A stretch of DNA of 64,000 nucleotides from Kryptolebias marmoratus (GCF_001649575.2 NC_051433.1:17782134-17846133); one strand, 5' to 3'; positions 29,535 through 44,232 are shown, counted from the stretch's first letter. The notes: generated from the letters alone by a model not told the origin. A program made the numbers and translations.

Positions 29535-30412
29535 NNNNNNNNNNNNNNNNNNNNNNNNNNNNNNNNNNNNNNNNNNNNNNNNNNNNNNNNNNNNNNNNNN
29601 NNNNNNNNNNNNNNNNNNNNNNNNNNNNNNNNNNNNNNNNNNNNNNNNNNNNNNNNNNNNNNNNNNNNNNNNNNNNNNNNNNNNNNNNNNNNNNNNNNNN
29701 NNNNNNNNNNNNNNNNNNNNNNNNNNNNNNNNNNNNNNNNNNNNNNNNNNNNNNNNNNNNNNNNNNNNNNNNNNNNNNNNNNNNNNNNNNNNNNNNNNNN
29801 NNNNNNNNNNNNNNNNNNNNNNNNNNNNNNNNNNNNNNNNNNNNNNNNNNNNNNNNNNNNNNNNNNNNNNNNNNNNNNNNNNNNNNNNNNNNNNNNNNNN
29901 NNNNNNNNNNNNNNNNNNNNNNNNNNNNNNNNNNNNNNNNNNNNNNNNNNNNNNNNNNNNNNNNNNNNNNNNNNNNNNNNNNNNNNNNNNNNNNNNNNNN
30001 NNNNNNNNNNNNNNNNNNNNNNNNNNNNNNNNNNNNNNNNNNNNNNNNNNNNNNNNNNNNNNNNNNNNNNNNNNNNNNNNNNNNNNNNNNNNNNNNNNNN
30101 NNNNNNNNNNNNNNNNNNNNNNNNNNNNNNNNNNNNNNNNNNNNNNNNNNNNNNNNNNNNNNNNNNNNNNNNNNNNNNNNNNNNNNNNNNNNNNNNNNNN
30201 NNNNNNNNNNNNNNNNNNNNNNNNNNNNNNNNNNNNNNNNNNNNNNNNNNNNNNNNNNNNNNNNNNNNNNNNNNNNNNNNNNNNNNNNNNNNNNNNNNNN
30301 NNNNNNNNNNNNNNNNNNNNNNNNNNNNNNNNNNNNNNNNNNNNNNNNNNNNNNNNNNNNNNNNNNNNNNNNNNNNNNNNNNNNNNNNNNNNNNNNNNNN
30401 NNNNNNNNNNNN
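29535..30412. other. Assembly gap of 878 N
   Basis: Unresolved bases between a poly-A run and GC-rich sequence (GGGACGCGCGCGCGCC). The gap probably removed part of the camk2n1 CpG-rich promoter or upstream region. Confidence 0.99.
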
Positions 30413-31875
<1,463 letters not shown>

Positions 31876-31915
31876 AGAGAGCGTCCGAGCTCACCGCTCC
31901 ACCCCTAAAAAGAAA

Positions 31916-31955
<40 letters not shown>

Positions 31956-33190
31956 AAATGAGACACTCTTGAAATTTTTTTTATGATGACCAGTTTTAAT
32001 CCAAAGACACTGTATATAAGCACTTTCTCTCATGTGGCAGCAAGCAGCACTTCCACGCCCTCCTCTCGCTGGATGACACACACACACCGCAGGCAGGGGT
32101 GGCAGCGAAGGAGACCTCCAGGTGGACCCCCCCCCCCACCCTGCTCCCCTCTCGACATACACACACATATAAACACACACACCCTCAGTTACAGGGTTTC
32201 GCCATAAATCCCATCGCAGGAGAAGCCACCAGGGAGGAGGAGGAGGAGGTGAAGGATGGAGATATAAATACAGAAATCAGGGACAGGAAACAGATCTAAT
32301 ATATATATATATGAAATAACTAAAGCACACACTTTCTCCTATATCTTCTCAATCAAACCTGTACCGTTCTTTCGGCTCTTCGGTTTTTTTGGATGAGGAC
32401 GAGCAGAGTTTGTAAATATGGAAAGGGTAGCCCATATTTTTCTTGCACAAAGTGAGAACTGGTAAACCGGTTTGTTCCATTTATTTATTATTTGTCTATT
32501 AATATTCCTTGGGGATGTCTTTTGCTGTGACTGAGGCCTGAGGGAGTGTTTCTTTTGTCTTTTTGTTTTAATGTTTTTTGTTTTTTTCGTTTTTGTATGT
32601 TGAGCAAACTTTGAGCAAATGGGGAGTGCTATTAGTTTCCACTTTAACACTTCTTGATGTTGCCTGAGTGTTTTTTGTTACCATACTTTGCAGCTGACAA
32701 GTCATTTCTAAAAACCAGTGTACTTCCCAGCTGTTTGTAAAGCTTCCCAGGCTTTCACCTGGACTGATTAATACTGTAAACTTGAGTGTAAAACACCCTA
32801 TTGATACAACTATTTATATTTGCATTGTGCATTATTGTGTGTGTGCCAAATTTTTATGAGGGTATATATACCGGAAACTTTTCTTTTTCGTGCTTTCTAC
32901 GTACATTTACTCACTGAGTTCAGTCGTTTAGTTGCCATTATTTTTTAGGGCTCTTTCATAAAAAACAAACAAATAAAAAAAACAATAACAAAACACTTAA
33001 TTACCAACTCATGCATGGCAAATATGAACTCATGCATGCATGGCAGCAGTTCTGAAACTCTTGTGTATTCTTGAAGCACCTTGTATAAACAGCTTTGAAT
33101 GACGAACCTCAAGAAAACAGTCTTAAATCTGCGTTGTACTGTACGATTCTCACTGATTTGTACAGTGGCCTCATATCTTGTAATAAAAAT
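31876..33190 (+). other. camk2n1 3'UTR
   Basis: Long 3'UTR inferred from the stop codon to AATAAA at 33182-33187 (a second hexamer at 33744-33749 could give a longer form). It contains an (AAAG)n run at 31916-31957, an AU-rich element (ATTTATTTATTATTT, about 32479-32493) and a Pumilio-type TGTAAATA at 32411-32418, which suggests post-transcriptional control. Confidence 0.6.
31916..31957. repeat. (AAAG)n microsatellite
   Basis: About ten AAAG units just after the camk2n1 stop codon. Confidence 0.95.
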
Positions 33191-33199
33191 TATGATAAA

Positions 33200-35405
33200 G
33201 TACTATTTACTGTTAGTGTTGATTGTGGTTTACAATAAGGAATGATGTATTTGATGTTGTTTTTTGGTTTTAAAAAGAAAAATCTTTTGAACCTGTAGCA
33301 AAACAAAACAAAACAAAACAAAAAGAATCAAACAAAAAATCTAGTTTTGTATCAGAAAGATGAAGACAGTAGCAGGTTTAGCTTGATTTACTATTGTTCT
33401 TTTTTTTTTCTTTTTTTGGGGGGGATATGTTGCTTGTACAGTTTCTCCTGTTGTTATTGTATTGCCTAATCTGGCTGCCAAGGAAGGTAAAGTCAGCATT
33501 TTTCCACTGTGAGCAAAGTAGCATCCGACTCTTTGGAAGAGGACAGAAACGGAGGGGGGAGAACGATGAGCAAATAATCCCACGGAGAATCTGAAATGCA
33601 CACTTGGTCCTGATGAGACGCTGGGCTCAAACAGTTGCACAACAGACTATATGGACTATATGATCTCATTAAGTGCTACAGTACTGCAAATGATTTTTTT
33701 TTTTTTTTTTGTGGGGATAATGTACAACACTACTTCCCAATGCAATAAATGTCGGTTTGCATTTAAAATCTCAGCTTCTCTCTTTAATCAAGTCCTCGTC
33801 TACCCTGCCTCCCCTTCCCCCTCCTTTAACTCCGTTGCCAGAGATGTTGGGGCACCCAGGCATGAGGAACGCTGATGAGATGTGACATTTCCAGCTCTGC
33901 TGTGGTGACTGAATGATTCATGTTGTGTGACGAGCCTCTGTCAGCACGCAGCGTCTTCAACCCGCCCGACTCTCTGCCGGGAACATGCATGCAGCCCAAG
34001 TGCACACGCATGACTGTAAGCATGTCCATTTTCTCTCCAATCTGCAGGCGAGAGAAACACATCCCCACCCTCTTCCCCTCCTTCATCTCGACAGACATGA
34101 AAGGGGCCGCCTGTGCTGGGTACCATGGTAACAGATGCACCTTGCGCTCGATGGGTGCTGCGGCGGGGTTTCGGTGCAGAATCCCCGAGCCTCGGTTTGA
34201 TATCATCTCTATCTTAAATGGAATGTTCTCCGTTCTCTTATCTCTGCCCTCTTCTACTCAAGACGCCCCCCCTCCCCCATTCACTCAGTGGCGTGACCAT
34301 GTCATCCTGCCAAAATAGTCCCTTTCTCTCAAGAAGCCAGCCGACCATGACAGCGATAGGCCGTCCCCTCACACATGATCAGAGGATGTTACATTCGGTT
34401 CATTTCTGAGTTACTCTGAGGTCAAGCTTTTGTTCGGAATGATGCAATGAAAGCTGGAAGTGCTGGTTAGTCAAGCTCATGCTACGCCTATACAACCAAA
34501 TTTATGAGGTTTATAAGTAAAATATGATCTCAGTGGCAGAAAAAAATTACAAATCTATAATCTGTTTTATTACAGTCAGGTTATTGGTGCAGTGGTATTT
34601 ATTACTTATTTAATTGTCTTGCATTTAGTGTCGTCACTTATTAAAACCATCATCCTCCCACTGCATGTCATTTTCCACAGTTTGCAACAAACTTACCAGC
34701 AAGCAAGCAGCAAGTGCCTGTTGTAAATTACACCTACAAACGCAGAGCCACCTGTGACTCATTCAGTAAGTGTAACGCAGATTGCCAGCATGCAGCCAAC
34801 CAGAAGTTGCGCAAAGAAGAGTGGGGTTTGCTCGACAAAATGAAGAAGTTACGAGTTACTGAACTGCAGGTGCATCAGGCGATAGAAGCTGCTAAATAAT
34901 TATACAGCAGCTCTCAAAGCCTGACAGCAAAAGGTTTGAGGTGGTTAAGACGCATTATAAGAACAGAACAGGTGTCATTTCTCAGCACACACTGATGATT
35001 AATTGTTTTCGTGTTGCAAATAAAATATTGAACAAAAATTTAAAACAGATTTGTACTAAATCAATGGTCTTCTCTCACCGCTGGAGCAAAATGACAAATA
35101 TAACCATCCTCTTTATCCATTTTATTTAAAATGTTTGTGATTTTTTTCTGTTTAGTGACTATTAATATATTGTAGTAAATAATTTAGCTTCCATGCACTT
35201 ACATTTGTGTTCAGATGCTAACATCCACTCATTTTGGACAAGAGTGTCATCAATTTTGAACTTTTAATGATTTTTTTTAATCATTCTTTTTTCCAGTGTG
35301 GAAGAATTATTTAACATATAACTTCAATGATGTTTAAAAAACAAGAAATTAGTGCACATCTTTAAATTTTTAGTGGACTTTTAAAATCCAAATAGGGTCC
35401 AGAGT
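33200..35405. other. Gene-free stretch downstream of camk2n1
   Basis: No coding sequence is recognised. It includes a possible distal camk2n1 polyadenylation signal, poly-T runs, and a GC-richer, non-repetitive block at about 33,780-34,330 that holds an RFX-like palindrome (34119-34132) and could be a regulatory element. Confidence 0.4.
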
Positions 35406-36611
35406 TATACAGGTTCAAATGTACACAAATTCTCAGTAATATTTAGTTAAATCTCCTTTAGCATGTTGCATCTCAATGATAAGCTTTTTATCTCCATCAA
35501 CAAGCTCCTGACATAATTCTGGCTTATATTTGACCACTCTTCTTGATAAAATTGGTAGAACTCATTTAAATTGGTTGGTTTTCTGGCAAAAACTCAGCTT
35601 TAAACCTCAGTCCATAAATTCTTTACAGGGTTGAGTTTCAAACTTTAGTAAGACCATTCCAGCAGTTTCAATATATCCTGATTTATCCAATCAGAAACCA
35701 GTTTTGTGTTTGGGATCATTGTCCCGTTGAAACATTTAGGTGTGTCCAAGTTTTAGTCATGTACTTGTTGACTTGAAGTGAAGTTGAAGAATTTTGAGGT
35801 AGACCTCCTTAATTTTTCCCATCACTCAGTACCACAGGATGATGTTACCACCACCATGCTTCACAGTTGGTACAGTGTTTTTTGGGTTGAAAGCCTCACC
35901 TTCGTTCCTTCAAACACACTCCTTGTCGGTGTTGCGAAACTGGTCGATCCTTGTCTTAACTCACCAGAAAACTTTTCTCCAGAAGACATTTGGCTCGTCC
36001 ATGTGGGCAAAGTTCAGCCGAGCTTAAAGGTGTCTCTTCTGGAGCAGGGGCTTCTTTCTCTCAGTCATATAAAACTGGCTTCACTGTGAACAGTGTCACT
36101 GGTGCTCCTGCAGTTTTCAAGTTCATGGTAGGTTTGAGCCTTGGACATTCCCGGATTGTTCCTGAACAGTCGGACCCATTTAATTTCATTTGAAGGGGGC
36201 AGATGAGGACTGGTCAATTCATTATTTGATGTCAAACACAACCTCTTTCTGCTGGCAAAGAGAAGCTACCAGCTGCAGTCAATCATGATCATTTAATGAG
36301 AAGTTAATAGTCATTCACCTTTTCAATTTTAAAAACAGTCTCAACCCTTCAGCAGCACTTATTAAAAGATTTAACTGAATTTATGTCATCTGTTTGTTTG
36401 CACCTGTATGCATAATTTGGACCTTGTGTGGATTAGTGAAAGTCGATTAATTAAAATTTGTTCTCCAAGTTTTTGTTTTTAAAATGCACTGGTATGTTGT
36501 ACTATGATACCACCCTGGAAAAAGAAGGGTTAAAAAAATGATTAAAATCCCCAAACTAATGACATTCATGCTCACGATAAGTGTATGTAAACCTTTGACC
36601 ACACCTGTATA
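35406..36611 (-). mobile_element. Degraded Tc1-like transposon
   Basis: About 1.2 kb bounded by TA and imperfect terminal inverted repeats: TATACAGGTTCAAATGTACA at the left, and the complement of the right end begins TATACAGGTGTGGTCAAAGG. The minus strand carries a decayed transposase. GEAFNPKNTVPTVKHGGGN (complement of about 35840-35898) is the conserved Tc1 block before the second catalytic Asp, and the adjoining frames show RHL.ARL.FAHMDEP and FWRKVFW. Stop codons and frameshifts interrupt it, so it is not active. Confidence 0.85.
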
Positions 36612-38605
36612 GACAAAAAATAACCCGAAGGTGCCAGTTTGTTAAAAAAAAAAGTTGTACTTACCATTCTTCAAGTCATTCAGCCAAAGACTGATCAAGC
36701 TGGATCTTTGATTGAAGACAACTCGTAAACTGAAAGAGTCAAGCTTATTGTCAGTTGAAATAAGGGGGACTTATGGTGGAGACATTGGCCAAATCAAACA
36801 CTGTAACACTTCTTGATATGCAGCATCACAGTGAATCAGGAGCCAGCCTGGTGGAGGGTGTGTATCGTCTGCTGTCATCAAACATGAGGGATGAGGGGAC
36901 CTAAGATGGACTCATGGATCTGCTGCCTGGAAAGGAGAAGTGGATAAAAGAAAATGGATGAATGTGTGGGTCTCTTTTAAAGCGATGACATGAAGTGTAC
37001 TCGTGCCACTTCTTGAGTATGTTCAGACTGACAAATAAATGTGGCTAAATGATAAAAAGCAACTAAAATAAAAAAAAGTTATGAAATGACGCAAAACTGT
37101 TTTTACAAGAACATAAAGATATTAAAAATTAACTAGAAGCACTCAGAGAGAACAAACCTCCGCCAAGGCTGTAGGGTCATTAAAAAAATTGTAGGATTTG
37201 GATCACCACTAAAATTTAAGCACTTGTTTTGTGACAACCCCAACATTTCCTGAAAATTTAATCAAAAATTCATTAATTTTCAAGTAATCTTGCCAACAGA
37301 CAGACAAACCAGCCAACACTACTGAAAACATAACCTCCTTTGTGGAGGTAACCAGCAAACTGAAAACATTTGTTTTTGTAATATATTTAGTCAATAATTC
37401 TGCATTTTATTAGTCGTCCAATGACTGTGCACACTTATTTAATTTGATAAAACACAAAAGGTTCATTTTGTGTTTTTTGAATTTTAAAGACCTCTCGTTA
37501 ACAATAAACAAAGGTGAAATGGAAAAACACGAGAAAATGTAGAATTTCATTAAAAAAATGTTAAACAAAGAAGAGGGAAGGATGGACACATTTCAGTAGC
37601 AACCTTTTCAAGGAAAAGTCTGAAAAACTAGAGGATGAAATAACAAACCCTGCAGATCTATACAATGGATGCCCTCAGGAGACAGAACCTGACAGTTTAC
37701 AACATTTACTGTGGGGGATAAACTGACAGAAACACAGAAAATCAGTACACAGATGGCAGACATCAGAGACTGCTGAATGACTAAGAATTATCACAGGATT
37801 ATATGCTCTGAGGTTTGGACATAAAAACATTTCCTGACTATCAGATGTTGGGATTTTTGCCAGGGAAGGTGTTGGTAAATATCGACCATGCAGGTGACAC
37901 AGACATTTCCTTTATTTTCCGTTTTCACAGCGAACATACTGCAGAGTGAGACAGTCAGAGCAGAGCATGACCGTGTAAACAGGGAACAGTTCACTATGTA
38001 CAGTGTGCATGTGAGCTTAATGTATGGAAAAGAGTTCAAATACCAGGAGGACACATGTAAATCTGTGTGTGTGTCCTCCATAGACTGGTCTCTGTTTCTC
38101 TTCATTACACACTATAAACAAACCAGAAGTAACATTTTCATTGTATGAGCATCTGTCAGACAGAGAGTTACTGACCAATTTCAGTTTTAGAAAACACACA
38201 TCCTTATATTTATTTTCTACTACTTGACCCTGTCCAGCACTGAACAATGGTGAGAGGTGGGGTCAGCTCACCAGTCAGTCCAGCCATCCATCCATCCATA
38301 CCTGCTTTTTCCTTTCTGGGTTACAGGCAGCTGGTGCCAATCTCCAGCCATCACTGTGCGAGAGGAGGGGTACACCTTGAACAGATCCCTCACACAGACA
38401 CATAGAGACAAAAACTGGAGTCCCTGCAGAACATCCAAACATGCACAGGGAGAACATGCAAACTCCACACAGAAAGGCCGGAAAGCGAACCTGTGTCCTA
38501 TTTGCTGTGAGGTGACCACTCTAATCACTGCCCCAGCTTGATGTCCCCTCACCAGTCCAGACAGCTAGTTTTGTTTTATGATATAACAAATTAAAGGATG
38601 TAACA
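36612..38605. other. Gene-free stretch with repeat fragments
   Basis: No gene seen. 37,130-37,330 is a dispersed repeat with ACAGACAGACAAAC and a CCTCCTTTGTGGAGGT end. 38,275-38,540 is an inverted SINE/L2-like copy. The rest is AT-rich. Confidence 0.45.
38275..38540 (-). repeat. SINE/L2-like repeat copy
   Basis: Minus-strand copy of the family seen at 39,018 and 57,745. Its complement shows the GGAGTTTGCATGTTCTCCC block and the terminal GGATGGATGG tail. Confidence 0.75.
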
Positions 38606-38832
38606 CAGTGGTGTCCAATCCTGGTCCTGGAGGCCCACCATCCTGGATGTTTTTGTTTCTTGTCTCTGCTCCAGCACACCTGATTTGAATGAATGGGTGA
38701 TTAACAGGCTTCTGAAGAACATGAAGACCTGCTGAAAGGGTAAGTCAACCACTGAATCATGTGTGTACGAGCAAGAAAACAACAAAAACATACAGGATAG
38801 TGGCCATCCAAGAGAAAAATAGGACACCACTG
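38606..38832. mobile_element. hAT-type MITE
   Basis: A 227-base non-autonomous element. The left end is CAGTGGTGTCCAATCCTGG and the complement of the right end is CAGTGGTGTCCTATTTTTC. It is flanked by an 8-base duplication with one mismatch (ATGTAACA at 38598-38605, ATGTAAAA at 38833-38840). There is no transposase. Confidence 0.85.
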
Positions 38833-39017
38833 ATGTAAAAAACAATGTTGTTTCAGATCATGCAAAATCATTATTACTGAAAACTTTCAGGATTTCTATT
38901 TTTTCCATTTTTCTTCTTCTTCTCTTTTTTATAATCAAAGCTGGGATCTGAAATTGAAAAATAATTGAATAAAACACCTTCTAAAATATAATTAGCTTTT
39001 ACATATTATCACTTTCC

Positions 39018-39315
39018 TGACCCGGGGCCTTTCTGGGTGGAGTTTACATGTTCTCCCTGTGCATACGAAGGGTTTACTCTGGGTTCTCCGGTTTCTTCCC
39101 ACAGACCAAAAACGTGCATGTTAGGTTCATTGGTAACTGTAAACGTGTCCCTAGGTGTGAGTGAGAGTGTGAATGGTTGTTTGTCTCTATGTGTCCCTGT
39201 GATGGACTTGTGAACTGTCCAGGGTGTGCCCCGTCTCTCGCACAGTGACTGCTGGAGACAGACACCAGCTCCCTGCAACCCAGAAAGGTAGAAGTGGGTA
39301 AAAAAAAGGAAGGAT
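39018..39315 (+). repeat. SINE/L2-like repeat copy
   Basis: Plus-strand copy with GGAGTTTACATGTTCTCCCT, GTTAGGTTCATTGGTAACTG, CTGTCCAGGGTGTGCCCCG and an AGGATGGATG tail. Confidence 0.75.
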
Positions 39316-39589
39316 GGATGTATATTATCACTTGTACTGTAATTATTTAAGCTATTTATATATTTATTTGTTTATCTGTCACTGTTTAGTTGCAGTTGGA
39401 CCAAAGGATGCAGACAGATATTGAGAAGAATAAAGATTCAATAAAAATAAACTTAAACAAAAGGCTGTTGTGGCAGCAAAATGCAAGGTAACTAGAAAAG
39501 ACCACAAAGAACACTGGTGGCAACAATAAATTCTGCTGCCAAATTCACCAAATTCAATGAAACTTGCAGATTTAAAGTGTGTAAGTAGA

Positions 39590-40030
39590 TTTGATTTATA
39601 TAGCACCATTCATGATATAAATCACATCAAACTACAGTAACATGAAATACACAAAGATCAAATGAATCAAGGTGAAATAAAAACAAAAGTTATAAAATAA
39701 GCTAAGATACAATCTGATAAAAGCAGATTAACTACAGTACTAGCTAAATCCCAGTCTATAAGATGAGTTTTCAGTTCTTAAATAAATCCATTAAGTCCAC
39801 AGAACCTAAATGGAAAAGTAGAGTTTCAGAGCATAGGGGCGATGACTGCATAGGTTCTGACACCCTTAGTTTATAGCCTTGATTTAGGGACAAATGACAT
39901 CCTTGATCAGTCAACCTCAGGGTCCTGATGGTGACATGTGGCTGTAAAAGCTCAGTCACCGTGCATGCAGACCTTTAAAAGTCCAAAGCACAACCTTGAA
40001 CTGAGTCCTGTATTGGACGGCATCGTTCCT
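39590..40030. repeat. Probable dispersed repeat (TTTATATAGCACC type)
   Basis: Starts with GATTTATATAGCACCATTCA and continues with text like TCAGAGCATAGGGGCGATGA and a GTCCTGATGG block, resembling a common fish interspersed repeat. A second start (GATATAGCACCAATTCACAA) is at about 61,311. The family cannot be named from sequence alone. Confidence 0.45.
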
Positions 40031-41003
40031 GACTCATTACAAAGTGACTTCATGTTAAAAAACACTCTCAAGCTCATAGGTGATGGTCAGAAGTGGAAAC
40101 GTCAGAGAAAGGAAAACAAAAATGCTGCTAGGATCATATGAAGGTTCATCAGAGTTAATCTGCCCTCCAATCAGCAGCCACAGTGTTTCCACCTTACTTC
40201 AATATTAGATAATATGAATAGACTTTCCTCTCCCTGAAGTGTGTTTAACACACTTAAAGGCCAAGGAATAATAACATATCATAGTGATGCATTAAATGCT
40301 GCCCCCTTCAAATTCAAGTTCAGGCTGAAATTACGTTTTACAATAAATGGATCCTTCATTATTGTCATTAATGCTGAGGGAAGTTTAAACGACTCGGTGT
40401 CTGTTTGGGTGATATTGTGGTAAATGGGCTCTGAAGTGAGCACTCGTGAGAAAGTAATCACCACGGTGCAGTGAAAAGGGGCAGATGAAAGTCAAGAGCT
40501 GGATGGCTGTTAGGTTACATAAGCTGTGACAGGTGAAAAGAAGATGTAGAAAGAGGGAGGAGGAAGAGGAGCGTCATGAAGGATGGGAAGAGACAGAGAC
40601 ATTCAAGCTGGAAGGACAGGGGGAGTGGGAGAAAGAGAGCATTCATAGGTCACTGGCATGAAGGGGGTAAAACCACACCCTTATACAGGCCCTGCACTAC
40701 AGAACACACACACACACACTCCAGTCTGACTGATTCAAAACCCAGACATCAGCTCCTTCCTGCTGCACTCCCAAACATGACCTTTGTTTCTGGCAGGGAA
40801 ATGCCGGCTGTGACCTCAGAAGCGCTCGCTGGGAAAATCACCTCTACTCTTTTTCAGCGCGACTGAATGGGCGTTATATGATGCAGAATATTTTGTGTAC
40901 CGAATGCAAATGGCTGAGGCAAAAATTTGCATTTCACTCCACTGCATGTGTGCACCTCTGCGGTTTTGCATGCTCTTATTACATTTCTTTGTCTATTTAT
41001 GCT

Positions 41004-41006
<3 letters not shown>

Positions 41007-41041
<35 letters not shown>
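41007..41041. repeat. (GT)n microsatellite
   Basis: About 17 GT units with one interruption (GC). Confidence 0.95.
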
Positions 41042-41042
<1 letters not shown>

Positions 41043-41707
41043 GTGAACCTGTGTGGTGTGCAGGCTTTTTTAGCACTGGGATCAGGTATTCTCTCGCTGA
41101 TTGAGACTCTGCTGGGATTTCGCAAGGACGACTGCTGATAAGGAAGGAAATGCAGTCCTGTTTGGGAAAATAAAGGCACCACACCAGAATGTTCTGTTCG
41201 TTTCTGAATGGGGGGGGGATTTACAATTGAGTATTTGTCCAAAAAATCAACCCTGCCTGGGGTACGATAGCAAAAAACAAAAACAAAAAACAATTAAATT
41301 TGATGATGTCAATCTTTCGGTTTCTTCTTAGATATCAGTCCAGGTTTCCCCTCACCTCAAACAACCTGCCTGCTTGACAAGCTTTAACAGATGGTTCTGT
41401 CAGGGCAGGGCGATAAAACCGGACAAACAGCCAAAAAAGACAGAGATGGAAGGACCACTCTGCATTTGGATTATGCCGGAGAAAGGAGGAGATGCAGGCA
41501 GGCAGAGAGAGAGAGAGAGAGGGGGAGAGAGGCACGAGATGATGGAAGATGAGGAGATAAAGAGAGATGGAGAGCCGGAGAGGAAAGGAGGAGAAGAGAG
41601 GGATAAACTAAAGTGAGGAGTATAGAGAGGTTGGAGGAGAGGACGAGAAACAGGAGCTCGACATGATGAAATGAATGCCAGGGAGAAACAGTTCAGACCC
41701 ACCAGAT

Positions 41708-41723
41708 GGTTGCTATAGCAACC
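41708..41723. promoter_or_regulatory. 16-bp palindrome, RFX-like
   Basis: GGTTGCTATAGCAACC is a perfect 16-base palindrome with RFX-type half-sites (GTTGC..GCAAC). No gene is close by. Confidence 0.4.
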
Positions 41724-41823
41724 ACATTCCCCAGCCTCTCTTCCTCTATCTCTCACTCTCTGTCTCCCTGTCTGTAGTTGCTTTGTTGCTGCTTCAATTC
41801 TGTGGAGGGGGAAACCGACGGAT

Positions 41824-41828
<5 letters not shown>

Positions 41829-41895
<67 letters not shown>
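41829..41895. repeat. (GA)n microsatellite
   Basis: About 33 uninterrupted GA units. Confidence 0.97.
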
Positions 41896-41900
<5 letters not shown>

Positions 41901-43644
41901 ACATTTTGGTGCAGTGGCATCATAAAGCGATCAAACAAACTTGTTTACATTTAATATGAGGATTTTTTTTTTCACTCGCACACCCAGCAAACTGATGCAC
42001 AGGTTACGTGTTGTGGTGCACTTCCTGTGTATAGGTTTATGTGCGCATCAGAGACCAATAGACCGAGTTTCTTATATTTATTACATGAGTGTTGGGGATT
42101 GTTTGGTGAAGCTTTGCTGCAAACACTGCAGACAGATTAAAATGCAACGAGTGTTATCCTGGAGCTCCACAGCAGAGCGCTACAGTTTCATACGCAGAGT
42201 CAGATATCTCCATCCAGAACATATATTCAGCCCTGCATCGAACATAAACTCCCATGAAACCCCACTCTCATACACAAACTGCATGTTCGTATACACACAC
42301 ACACACACGTGCTCACACACTCACAAAGCCCAGCCATGAAACAAACTGAGATGCTCAACAAAGAGGGGAAAAACAAAAGCTTGCAGGCCCCCCAGCTAAT
42401 CTCATGCATGGAGATCATTTTCAAAACAGAACAAAATGGTGGGCCATCTCTCTCTGTGGCTGAGTGGGTCTCCACAGGGCCCCCAGGGCGGGACGGCATG
42501 TAACCGTGTACGCGTGCCTTCTGAATAAAAGATGCTGACCTAGATGGAACTACGCCATTGGTCACTTTGTTTGTTCTACATGCGTGATTGGCTCGTGACC
42601 AAACGCAAAACATGGCTAACCGACCGACTCAGAGCCGCGGGGGCCACATACGAAATGTTCAAAACTTTTTCTTTTAGTTTGTTTCTGCTGGAATATGGTC
42701 CTAAAGACAGAACTATCGATCTTAGAATAAACATGGTTAACATCTCTGTCCTTCAGTCTTTTTGTATCTTCTGTTCTGTCCCAGCCTCCACAAAGCTCCA
42801 TATCTCACCTCTAAGTTTTTTTTTTCTTTTCTGAGTACACCATCAAAGACAGACACACAAATGAAAACATGAGAAGCATTTTCATCCTCAACCAATGTTG
42901 CCCAGCTCAGTGATGCAGACTGCACTCATGCAGCGTGCCAGCCCGGGACCACGTGGGACTAAACATTGTACATATGTCTGCAGGTCTGTGAGCATGAATG
43001 AACCCAACTCAAAGGGTATTTTGTATCAACACTGTACTGAGCCCTTCTACATTATTGATATGCAATTTGACTGCCTGCCATCAATAAATTATTGAGGAAT
43101 TGAAAATTGTTGAGCCGAGGCTTGACAGCCTCGGAGCTTTTTGGCCCCGCTAGACGAGCGAACATGGCCGACTGATTATCAGCGACTGTTGAGCTCCAAA
43201 CTGCACGACTGAACGAGTACTCTCCGTAATCCTTTTTGAGCTTTTTAAACTCAGGGCTGCTTAGCTCCCCACCACATGTTATGTAATGATCAAGCTGTTT
43301 ATTGAGTGAATTTGTGGGGTTTAGTGAAAGCTGGGACTCCCCCTGGAGAAAGGGGGAAAGCTGAATCCAGATGCTCGTGGTTGCCAGGACAACCTTTGGA
43401 GTAAATCTGTGGCTCAACCTGAAACACAACGCACTGATTCCTCTATCCTATCTACCTCACAAACTTGTGATTGATCAACTGGTTTGATGTCCTATTGATT
43501 CAAAGTGGAGCAAAGAACTTAATGAACCGCTGACAGATTTCTGTTGAGCAAACCTTTCATTGTACTGGTCTTAAATGTCTGGTTCAACAGTTATTGCTTC
43601 ATTCAGGTCTTTTACGGTGGGGCTTTGAGGAAATAATATGAACA

Positions 43645-43800
43645 ACTAATGTCTTACCTGTTGTAGACAGCTCTTTAAACAACCTTGATTTGGAGAAAGG
43701 GAGTTAAATTCTGACTGGACTGATGAGCTGATGACTAGTCTGAGCAGAGCCAAGACCAAGTGGATTACTGCCATATTAAAATAGTGCAAACTCTGTTTTA
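43645..43800 (+). repeat. TCTTACCTGTT-family interspersed repeat copy
   Basis: The most complete copy. TGTCTTACCTGTTG is followed by GACAGCTCTTTAAACAACCT, TTTGGAGAAAGGGAGTTAAA, GGACTGATGAGCTGATGACT and GTCTGAGCAGAGCCAAGACC. Confidence 0.7.
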
Positions 43801-44232
43801 TAAACCGTTACAACATCCTCAGTTTTACATCACACAGTTATTTACATAGAATTCAGTGTTACTTGCAATAGGAAAAAGCAGCAGCAGCAAGCTGTAGCAC
43901 GTTTGGTGCTAAAGCTTGGTCCAATCTCCAAATGTAGATTGTTTAGAGAGGTATTCACAACAGGTACACTATGAATTGTACATAACACCTTCTTTAAAAG
44001 ATGTGAAGTATCCCTTTAAGCCAACAAATGGATGAAAATGTGCAGAAGGTTTAGGAATCTTCAAGCAAATTGAGTTTTGAGGTTTTAACAAATCTGCTTT
44101 AAGAATTTGCTAAATGGCTCCACCTAAAAGCAATAACTGAAACCATCTAAAACAAACTGAAATGTACAAATTACTCAGCTGAAATGATGAGTGAATTTCA
44201 CTGTTTAGAAGTCCTGATGCTGACATGTTGGC

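Noticed and set aside
33826..34318. Overlapping frames of 126-132 codons on both strands near 34 kb
   Set aside because: Neither has recognisable domains; two antisense frames in a GC-richer block are expected by chance.
34714..34899. 61-codon frame MPVVNYTYKRRATCDSFSKC...
   Set aside because: Looks protein-like (Lys/Glu-rich) but I recognise no family, and no splice partner or promoter is visible.
38278..38300. CATC/GGATG short tandem run, considered as a CRISPR or satellite signal
   Set aside because: It is the short tail of the SINE/L2-like repeat. No spaced repeats exist and CRISPR arrays do not occur in vertebrates.
42227..42613. 128-codon minus-strand frame in the gene-free block
   Set aside because: No domain, overlaps a CA repeat, no splice context.
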